NCBI GenBank assembly: GCA_002396645.1
Contig: DGYI01000055.1
Location: forward strand, 1 to 5,389
DNA length: 5,389 bases
Reading direction: 5' to 3'
DNA from: Firmicutes bacterium UBA5010
GTDB taxonomy: Bacteria; Bacillota; Clostridia; Tissierellales; Sedimentibacteraceae
The notes beneath the pieces are model-generated. The model had not been told where the DNA came from and did not search any database. It worked only from the letters and a program-made list of their open reading frames with translations. Position 1 is the stretch's first letter, and the number at the start of each line of letters is the position of its first letter. Below are positions 1-4,962 of the stretch, piece by piece. The position numbers and the translations under genes are program-made.

Positions 1-1
1 T

Positions 2-160
2 TCAAGATTTAGGCAAAGAGCTTAAGAAATTAATTGTTGTACCATCCGCCGTCGCTTTATATAGCCAGAGGGTGTTCTTTTGGCCGCCGCTAAATGATGC
101 AACAAATTTCTTGCCTACAGCTCCATCTCTCCATAATATATTTTCATCATTCATATTCAT
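2..160 (-). pseudogene. Truncated N-terminal remnant of a Dph6-like PP-loop ATP pyrophosphatase
   Basis: A 52-codon frame opens with ATG (160-158), preceded by an AAGGA ribosome site about 6 bases upstream, and ends at TGA (4-2). Residues 17-40 read KKFVASFSGG, then QKN, then TLWLYKATADG. This matches the start of Dph6/MJ0570-type ATP pyrophosphatases, whose PP-loop is SFSGGKDS followed by TLALYKAI. The Lys-Asp-Ser of the loop is replaced by Gln-Lys-Asn and the frame stops soon afterwards. Intact family members run to over 200 residues, so an active enzyme is not possible. Neither other frame on this strand carries an evident continuation up to the window edge. The frame lies 31 bases downstream of the peptidase-E-like gene on the same strand and is probably co-transcribed. 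It could instead be a real small protein with chance similarity; the family link is inferred from one motif block. Confidence 0.45.
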
Positions 161-191
161 CTTGTTTCCTTTTTCATTTATATTTTTATTA

Positions 192-770
192 TTAATTATT
201 AATTACGATACACTCTTCATCTCTTAATGTGTATACATTATATTTTCCTTCTGACAGAGCTTTTTCATAATAGTTTTTTCTTTCGTCGGTATAATGGCAA
301 AATATAATACCATCAAATAAACCAAGTCCATTAAAATCTGTTATGCCGGACTCATTATCATCAAATTGTAAAACATGCTCAATATTTTTTGTTACAATAT
401 GAGTTCCTGCACTTCCTCCGATATAAGTAACACCTTTATTTACATAATTTAAAATTGCTTTATCAAAACCGCATTTTTTTATTCTGTCAAGTGTACGGAA
501 TGTATTGCCCCCACTTATGTATATAGCATCTATATCCAAATCCCAATAAGGTTTTGAATTATAATAATTAAAAACATTAATATTTTGTCTCTCAAATCCA
601 AATGTTTCTACTCTGTCATAATATAATTCGCTTTGTATGTTTTGCATACTTGCTTTTTCATTCGGAATAAACAAAACCCTGCATTTTTCAATAGGCATTT
701 TTAAATTGTCAACAATACTTTTCTTTGAATTATAGTTTTGAAAATCGCAAGAAGTTAATATTAAATGCAT
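192..770 (-). CDS. Peptidase E-like protein (peptidase family S51 / class I glutamine amidotransferase-like fold)
   Basis: A 192-residue protein with S51 hallmarks: an N-terminal strand MHLILTS, a GGNTF motif at residues 87-91, and the nucleophile elbow GGSAG at 118-122 with Ser120 as the predicted nucleophile. His159 in FCHYTDER and Asp137 or Asp138 could complete a catalytic triad. Known family members are cytoplasmic serine dipeptidases that cleave Asp-X dipeptides, or uncharacterised relatives, so the substrate here is not known. No signal peptide or membrane segment is visible. The ATG at 770 is chosen because GGGGTGA lies 7 bases upstream. The gene follows the GNAT gene by 43 bases on the same strand, suggesting co-transcription. 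The protein is slightly short for the family and ends in a low-complexity AAT/TAA tract with three consecutive in-frame TAA codons, so a small C-terminal loss is possible. Confidence 0.85.
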   Translation of the reverse strand: MHLILTSCDFQNYNSKKSIVDNLKMPIEKCRVLFIPNEKASMQNIQSELYYDRVETFGFERQNINVFNYYNSKPYWDLDIDAIYISGGNTFRTLDRIKKCGFDKAILNYVNKGVTYIGGSAGTHIVTKNIEHVLQFDDNESGITDFNGLGLFDGIIFCHYTDERKNYYEKALSEGKYNVYTLRDEECIVINN

Positions 771-813
771 AACATATCACCCCGCAAATATTAAATAGAC
801 ATATAATTTTTAT

Positions 814-1302
814 CTATATATCTTTAACCATTCTCAATGCAGTAACAGGTGTAACAAGAACGGCTTCTTTTTTTGTGCCATCAATTGAGAATCCGTATTT
901 TTCATAAAATTCTATTGCACTTTTATTATTTTCAAGAACCCATAAAGCAAGCTTTTTATATCCTGAAAGTCTTTTAATTGACTCATCCATAAGCATTTTA
1001 CCTATGCCCTTTTTTTGATATTCCTTTAAGATATAAACAGCAACTATTTCAGAACAATTCTCATAATCTGTATCCCTGCATGGGTTATAGCACAGAAAGC
1101 CGACAATCTTACCGTCAAACTCCGCAACCAGATTATTTTCAAGATATTCTTCAGCAATTTTAACACATTTTTCAATACTCATTTTGTCTAAATATTCTTG
1201 ATTTATTATACCTGTATAGGTTTCTTGCCACGACTTATAATGAACATACCCTTTATCTTTTGCATCCTCAAGCTTGGCCTCTCTTATAATTATATTACTC
1301 AT
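814..1302 (-). CDS. GNAT family N-acetyltransferase
   Basis: A 162-residue single-domain GNAT protein, predicted to move an acetyl group from acetyl-CoA to an amine on an unidentified substrate in the cytoplasm. It opens with the strand IIIREAKLEDA and continues with HYKSWQETYTGII (21-33), a segment typical of a common Firmicute GNAT subgroup. The acetyl-CoA loop is at 96-101 (QKKGIG, the Q/R-x-x-G-x-G/A signature), following strand IVAVYIL. The C-terminal block WVLENNKSAIEFYEKYGF (121-138) is the usual motif B with its Asn and Tyr residues. Length is normal for a one-domain GNAT. ATG at 1302 has AGAGGTG 6 bases upstream. It is the first gene of a minus-strand run with the peptidase-E-like gene and is served by the promoter at 1353-1381. 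Substrate specificity cannot be read from the sequence. Confidence 0.92.
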   Translation of the reverse strand: MSNIIIREAKLEDAKDKGYVHYKSWQETYTGIINQEYLDKMSIEKCVKIAEEYLENNLVAEFDGKIVGFLCYNPCRDTDYENCSEIVAVYILKEYQKKGIGKMLMDESIKRLSGYKKLALWVLENNKSAIEFYEKYGFSIDGTKKEAVLVTPVTALRMVKDI

Positions 1303-1352
1303 AATACACCTCTGATTAAAATATTTATAATTAAATCGTACTTTGAATTATT

Positions 1353-1381
1353 ATTATATCACCCAGAAATTACTTTTACAA
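1353..1381 (-). promoter_or_regulatory. Extended -10 sigma-A promoter for the GNAT / peptidase-E-like run
   Basis: On the minus strand, TTGTAA (1381-1376) and TATAAT (1358-1353) are separated by exactly 17 bases, and TGA precedes TATAAT to give the extended -10 form TGnTATAAT. Transcription should start near 1346, leaving a leader of roughly 45 bases before the GNAT ATG at 1302. Five of six bases match the consensus -35 except for small deviations (TTGTAA versus TTGACA), and the -10 is perfect. Confidence 0.8.
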
Positions 1382-1384
1382 TTA

Positions 1385-1417
1385 ATTCTTAACAAATTCT
1401 AATGTTTTTCTAATGAA
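1385..1417 (+). promoter_or_regulatory. Three tandem 11-bp direct repeats, candidate operator
   Basis: Units ATTCTTAACAA (1385-1395), ATTCTAATGTT (1396-1406) and TTTCTAATGAA (1407-1417) lie in perfect 11-bp register. TTCTAATG is exact in the second and third units, and TTCTTAAC occupies the same place in the first. The array ends 18 bases before the TATAAT at 1436, where an activator would cover or replace the -35 region. Direct repeats spaced by one helical turn are typical of OmpR/PhoB-family response regulators; the regulator itself is not in the window. The array also lies just upstream of the divergent promoter at 1353-1381, so it could affect both directions. The repeats are seen directly; the operator role is inferred. 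Confidence 0.5.
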
Positions 1418-1432
1418 ATCGCATTTTAAAAA

Positions 1433-1441
1433 TGTTATAAT
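1433..1441 (+). promoter_or_regulatory. Extended -10 promoter element for the isoprenoid-synthase-like gene
   Basis: TGTTATAAT (TGnTATAAT) at 1433-1441 is a perfect extended -10 sequence on the plus strand. No good -35 hexamer occurs 16-18 bases upstream; the region reads approximately ATGAAA. The three 11-bp repeats occupy that position. A start near 1448 gives a leader of about 30 bases containing the GGGGGA ribosome site at 1468-1473. Confidence 0.65.
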
Positions 1442-1479
1442 TTTCACAGAAATAAGATTGAAAAGTTGGGGGAATCATA

Positions 1480-2751
1480 ATGTCCTTAAATGATATTTTT
1501 GAATATTACATAAATGATTATAAGAAGCTTTGGTATCTGCAAGATGGGAATTCTTATACAAAACTTCGAGCATATTCATTCGGAGAAAAAATAAATAATG
1601 AACAAGAAATTAATCAAATTTTAGATAAAATTTTAGACAAATTCAAATTATGGCCTAACAATTTTATGAACAGCTTAAATCTTGAGGAGAATAGAAGAGC
1701 TTGGGCTGATGATTTAAGTAATTTCATAAAAGACAGCCTTTCAGATATATCGATAGATGAATGCTTTGCGATAAAACATTTTATAAGCAAGGGAATAATG
1801 GATATAACTAAAAGCTTTATAAATGACAGCCTCAAAAATGAAGATTTAAGCTTTGACGATATAGGTCAGGCAATCAGAAATGCCTGGATTATGAATATAC
1901 TTCAATTTATGCTTGATATAAAAGTCGAATACACTCCCTCTATATTCGGATACAGTATGCTTTATCCTTATACAGATAATTTAATTGACAGTGATATCTC
2001 ATTAGAAAGAAAAGAAAACTTTAACAAAAAATTTCATGAAAGACTACAAGGCTTAGATGTTCACCCGTCTGATAAATTAGAAGCTGAAATTTATCATATG
2101 GTAGAACTCATAGAAAGTCAGTTTGAAAGAGAATTATATCCCGAGGTTTACGATAGCCTCTTACTGATACATATATCACAAAAAAACAGTTTAAAACAAC
2201 AAACAACCTCCTGCCCCTTTGAAAAGGATATAGTTGATATATCCTTTAAAAAAGGAGGCTCATCTGTATTGGCAGATGGTTATTTAGTTAAAGGAACTTT
2301 GACAGAGGATGAAATTAAATTTATGCTGGGATTCGGCATTATACTTCAGCTTTGTGATGATGTGCAAGATATCCAAACTGATATAGATTCCAAGAGTGCA
2401 ACAGTATTTTCGCTTTCAGCTAAAGGACATAAACTTGATATACTTGCAAATAAACTGTTCAGGCTTATAGAGCATGTGCTTAGTTATGACATTAAAAATA
2501 TAAAATTTGAACATGATGAAAAAATAGTGCCCTTTATGCAGCAATGCTGCAGCCTTATAGCATTGGACGGAATAATATCTCACAAAAAATATTTTACAAA
2601 TGATTATATAAAAAACATAGAAAAATATTTGCCTGTAAGGTCAAAATTTTTATATAATATTAAGAATAAAACACCTAAAAAATTTAATAAAATAATGAAA
2701 AAATACGATGAAAACGAACTAAAAACAATGATAAGATACATTAATGTGTAA
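1480..2751 (+). CDS. Class I isoprenoid biosynthesis enzyme-like protein (all-alpha prenyl/terpene synthase fold), function unknown
   Basis: A 423-residue, mostly helical protein without signal peptide or membrane segments. Two Asp-rich motifs match class I isoprenoid synthases: DNLID at 166-170 (DxxxD, in YPYTDNLIDSD, as in squalene/phytoene synthases) and DDVQD at 293-297 (DDxxD, within LQLCDDVQDIQTD). These normally bind the Mg-diphosphate cluster. Between them lie LLLIHISQKNSLKQQ (227-241) and KKGGSSVLADGYLVKG (257-272), which face the active site in this fold by analogy. The first 150 residues show no motif I recognise. Similar proteins are usually annotated only as class 1 isoprenoid enzymes. 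Whether it condenses, cyclises or merely binds prenyl diphosphates cannot be told. ATG at 1480 follows GGGGGA with a 6-base gap. It stands alone, divergent from the GNAT gene; no clear terminator follows it, so transcripts may run into the proS leader. Confidence 0.72.
   Translation: MSLNDIFEYYINDYKKLWYLQDGNSYTKLRAYSFGEKINNEQEINQILDKILDKFKLWPNNFMNSLNLEENRRAWADDLSNFIKDSLSDISIDECFAIKHFISKGIMDITKSFINDSLKNEDLSFDDIGQAIRNAWIMNILQFMLDIKVEYTPSIFGYSMLYPYTDNLIDSDISLERKENFNKKFHERLQGLDVHPSDKLEAEIYHMVELIESQFERELYPEVYDSLLLIHISQKNSLKQQTTSCPFEKDIVDISFKKGGSSVLADGYLVKGTLTEDEIKFMLGFGIILQLCDDVQDIQTDIDSKSATVFSLSAKGHKLDILANKLFRLIEHVLSYDIKNIKFEHDEKIVPFMQQCCSLIALDGIISHKKYFTNDYIKNIEKYLPVRSKFLYNIKNKTPKKFNKIMKKYDENELKTMIRYINV
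2207..2258. repeat. Nested inverted repeat within the isoprenoid-synthase-like gene
   Basis: A perfect 10-bp stem, AAAGGATATA (2223-2232) with TATATCCTTT (2238-2247), encloses the loop GTTGA. Outside it, CCTCCT (2207-2212) is complementary to AGGAGG (2253-2258). The right arm includes AAAGGAGG, an ideal Shine-Dalgarno sequence, and an in-frame TTG (codon 264) follows at 2269. The structure is visible in the bases; any role in translation or mRNA stability is speculative. Confidence 0.4.
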
Positions 2752-2777
2752 TGTATAAAGCCTGTTATTTATATATC

Positions 2778-2806
2778 TTGACATTAGAATTAGCAAAATA
2801 TATAAT
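2778..2806 (+). promoter_or_regulatory. Perfect-consensus sigma-A promoter for the proS T-box transcript
   Basis: TTGACA (2778-2783) and TATAAT (2801-2806) are both exact consensus and lie 17 bases apart. Predicted initiation near 2813 is just ahead of the base of T-box stem I. A strong constitutive promoter with control left to attenuation is the usual design for T-box genes. Confidence 0.92.
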
Positions 2807-2821
2807 ATAGAAAATTAATAT

Positions 2822-3086
2822 AAAGCTATGATAAGAAATAGTAAGCATTTCAGATTTTTAAGAGAGAGGGCGTCAGGTGCAAGCCTTTATTGAAGATATG
2901 CTAAACCGGTCTTTGAGCTGTAAACCAAACAAAATTTTTCAGTAGGCTTTACCGGGACTCTCCCGTTACAGAGAGATAGTATCAGGCATCCTACCTTGTA
3001 CTCAGAGAGTGGATTTTTCCGAATTTAGGTGGTACCACGGACTTGTTATAGTTCGCCCTAAGCATATTTATGCTTAGGGCTTTTTT
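2822..3086 (+). promoter_or_regulatory. T-box riboswitch leader of proS (tRNA-Pro responsive)
   Basis: All main T-box parts can be drawn. Stem I closes with AGCT (2824-2827) and AGCT (2916-2919) next to kink-turn-like ATGA / TGAGC. AAGA (2833-2836) pairs with TCTT (2910-2913), and AGCAT (2844-2848) with ATGCT (2898-2902). These flank a specifier loop with AGTA (2840-2843) on one side and AAACCGG (2903-2909) on the other. The best specifier is CCG at 2906-2908, followed by a purine. AGAGAG and GGTGCAAGCC (2861-2884) form the distal part of stem I. Stem II has GTAGG (2942-2946) with CCTAC (2990-2994). The IIA/B pseudoknot is CGGGA-CTC-TCCCG (2953-2965) with GAGAG (2971-2975). The T-box core AGGTGGTACCACGG is at 3027-3040; its TGGT would pair with an uncharged tRNA ending ACCA. 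Uncharged tRNA-Pro should favour antitermination and read-through into proS. Confidence 0.97.
3055..3086 (+). terminator. Intrinsic terminator of the proS T-box
   Basis: GCCCTAAGCATA (3055-3066) pairs perfectly with TATGCTTAGGGC (3069-3080), a 12-bp palindrome with a minimal TT centre, followed by six T residues. It lies 14 bases after the T-box core and ends transcription when tRNA-Pro is charged. Confidence 0.93.
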
Positions 3087-3109
3087 GTATTAAAATATAT
3101 AAATATATT

Positions 3110-3114
3110 GGAGG
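3110..3114 (+). promoter_or_regulatory. Ribosome binding site deciding the proS start
   Basis: GGAGG lies 8 bases before the ATG at 3123, which is ideal spacing. A longer in-frame start would use the TTG at 3108-3110, which overlaps this site and would not have its own Shine-Dalgarno, so ATG 3123 is preferred. Confidence 0.92.
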
Positions 3115-3122
3115 TAATTATA

Positions 3123-4823
3123 ATGAAATTAAACAATCTTGTCGGTGACAGATTTAAAGAAACACCCTCAGACTGTGTTATTGACAGTCATGCTTTAATG
3201 CTCAGAGGAGCATATATGAAAAATATTGCGAGCGGTATTTTTTCCTCATATCTGCCTTTAAGAAAAATAACAAGAAAAATTGAACAGATAATACGTGAAG
3301 AAATGAATCTTATTGACGGTCAGGAGGTATTGTTTCCTGTTGTTCTGCCGGCATCCTTATGGCAAGAATCAGGAAGGTATGAAACTGTAGGAAATGAACT
3401 TGTCAGACTTAATGACCGAAACAATGCTCCTCTGGTTCTTGGAATGACACACGAAGAAGCAGCCGTTCATCTTGTACGTGAATACGGCAAAACATATAAC
3501 AGATATCCATTTATGATTTATCAAATACAGACAAAATTCAGAGACGAAGCACGTCCAAGGGGCGGACTTATTCGTGTCCGTGAATTTACAATGAAAGATG
3601 CCTACTCATTCCATACATCACAAGATGATTTAGAAAAATATTATGAGCGTTGCTTTAAGGCTTATGAAAGGATTTTTAGCCGTATTGGACTATCTGATGT
3701 CATTTCTATATCATCTGATTCGGGTATGATGGGCGGAAATATATCGCATGAATTTATGTTATTATCAGATATTGGTGAGGATTCAATCGTTTTGTGCAAG
3801 GAATGTGATTACAAGGTCAATTCAGAGGCAGCAGAAAATATTTCATATAGCAAAAGAGAGGATTTTTCACATGAGCTTAATCTTGTTCATACCCCTAATA
3901 TGAACACAATCGAAGATATATGCAATTTCTTTAATCTAGGTAAAGAAAAGAGCTGCAAGGCAGTTGTATATCAGAAAAATACAGATGACAGCTATGTTAT
4001 ACTATTCATACGCGGAGATATGGAAGTAAATGAAACTAAACTTACAAACTATTTAGCCTGCGATATCCGTCCTGCTGTAATAACTAAAGAAAGCGGTTTG
4101 CATGCAGGTTATACAGGTCCTTACAATCTGAATACAAAACATTTAGTGTTATTCGATAAATCTCTTGAAAATAGTAACAATCTTATATGTGGAGGCAATA
4201 TAGATAACCATCATTATACAGGACTTGATATCACACGTGATATAGGTGATATCAAGTACAATGACTTTGCAAAAATAAAAGAGGGCGGAATATGTCCCAA
4301 ATGTAAAAATCAATCTGTCACTATATCCAAAGGAATTGAATTAGGAAACATATTTCAGCTTGGTACAAAATATACTAAAGCAATGAATATGCAATATACC
4401 GATAAAAACGGCGCTTCAGGTTATCCTCTAATGGGCTGTTACGGTATTGGTATAGAAAGGCTGGCAGCATCAGTTTGTGAAGCACATCATGATGACTACG
4501 GCCCTATCTGGCCTATGTCAATAGCACCGTGGCAAGTGCATATTTGTGCAATGCGTGCAGAAGATACTGAGGTCAAAAATTTTGCCGATAATCTATATAA
4601 TAAGCTTCAAGAAAAAGGTATTGAAGTAATTTATGATGATAGAAACGTAAGTGCAGGAATTATGTTTTCTGATGCTGATTTGCTTGGTGTTCCAATCAGG
4701 GTAATTGTAAGCCCGCGAAATATTAAAGAAAATTGCTGTGAAATTGTTAAAAGAGATAAATCTCTTCAAATAAAAGAGCCTTTAGAATCTGTTTTGGATA
4801 AAATATATCAACTTATCAAATAA
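3123..4823 (+). CDS. proS: Prolyl-tRNA synthetase, bacterial type with editing domain
   Basis: A 566-residue cytoplasmic class II synthetase that activates proline with ATP and charges tRNA-Pro. Motif 1 spans about 61-85 (MNLIDGQEVLFPVVLPASLW), motif 2 about 139-164 (FRDEARPRGGLIRVREF then TMKDAYSFH), and motif 3 about 438-449 (GCYGIGIERLAA). The TH-E-E loop at 109-112 is present. The insertion (INS) domain between motifs 2 and 3, about 225-400, hydrolyses mischarged Ala-tRNA-Pro. It keeps Lys279 in SCKAVVY, at the position of the key editing lysine in E. coli ProS, and a GYTGP loop (329-333) matching GxxxP. CKEC (225-228) and CPKC (391-394) could form a metal site at the ends of the insertion. 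The anticodon-binding domain fills about 465-566 (VIYDDRNVSAGIMFSDADLL). Length matches the B. subtilis type. Expression is controlled by the T-box leader directly upstream; the gene appears monocistronic, ending at the terminator at 4879. Confidence 0.98.
   Translation: MKLNNLVGDRFKETPSDCVIDSHALMLRGAYMKNIASGIFSSYLPLRKITRKIEQIIREEMNLIDGQEVLFPVVLPASLWQESGRYETVGNELVRLNDRNNAPLVLGMTHEEAAVHLVREYGKTYNRYPFMIYQIQTKFRDEARPRGGLIRVREFTMKDAYSFHTSQDDLEKYYERCFKAYERIFSRIGLSDVISISSDSGMMGGNISHEFMLLSDIGEDSIVLCKECDYKVNSEAAENISYSKREDFSHELNLVHTPNMNTIEDICNFFNLGKEKSCKAVVYQKNTDDSYVILFIRGDMEVNETKLTNYLACDIRPAVITKESGLHAGYTGPYNLNTKHLVLFDKSLENSNNLICGGNIDNHHYTGLDITRDIGDIKYNDFAKIKEGGICPKCKNQSVTISKGIELGNIFQLGTKYTKAMNMQYTDKNGASGYPLMGCYGIGIERLAASVCEAHHDDYGPIWPMSIAPWQVHICAMRAEDTEVKNFADNLYNKLQEKGIEVIYDDRNVSAGIMFSDADLLGVPIRVIVSPRNIKENCCEIVKRDKSLQIKEPLESVLDKIYQLIK
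4223..4257. repeat. Perfect 12-bp inverted repeat inside proS
   Basis: ACTTGATATCAC (4223-4234) is the exact reverse complement of GTGATATCAAGT (4246-4257), with an 11-base spacer that contains a further GTGATAT. The segment encodes LDITRDIGDIKY in the editing insertion, so three Asp-Ile codon pairs (GATAT-) account for much of the symmetry. Probably a by-product of coding, noted for completeness. Confidence 0.4.
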
Positions 4824-4878
4824 TTTTCAACAAGTAAGCATGTAAACAGAACTGTTACCAAACAGTAAAAAACAAAAA

Positions 4879-4905
4879 AGCGAGTTATTGCTAACTCGCT
4901 CTTTT
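4879..4905. terminator. Bidirectional intrinsic terminator between proS and the ElaA-like gene
   Basis: AGCGAGTTA (4879-4887) pairs with TAACTCGCT (4892-4900) around the loop TTGC. On the plus strand it is followed by CTTTTG. On the minus strand the hairpin is followed by TTTTTTG and a further T run. It can therefore end transcription of both convergent genes, and is the stronger terminator in the minus direction. Confidence 0.9.
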
Positions 4906-4962
4906 GTTATATAATAAGGCATGATATCTCAAAGAGATTATAACAAATTTAAAAAAGCAGAT

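Noticed and set aside
192..200. Possible translational fusion of the peptidase-E-like gene to the PP-loop frame by frameshift
   Set aside because: The PP-loop frame has its own good ribosome site and ATG, and such a fusion is not a known arrangement; separate genes explain the layout better.
1198..1392. 64-codon plus-strand reading frame
   Set aside because: It lies antisense to the GNAT gene and crosses its promoter region, has no ribosome site, and its hydrophobic translation reflects AT-rich composition.
1614..1835. 73-codon minus-strand reading frame
   Set aside because: Antisense shadow inside the isoprenoid-synthase-like gene with no promoter or ribosome site.
3108..3122. Upstream TTG start that would add five residues to proS
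   Set aside because: The TTG overlaps the GGAGG that serves the ATG at 3123 and has no Shine-Dalgarno of its own.
4851..4866. Hairpin ACTGTT-ACCA-AACAGT after proS
   Set aside because: Only six base pairs and followed by A residues, so not a plus-strand terminator; the hairpin at 4879 is far stronger.
4926..4938. Short palindrome ATCTC-AAA-GAGAT near the end of the ElaA-like gene
   Set aside because: Five base pairs, AT-rich, and no T run adjacent in either direction; not distinguishable from chance.
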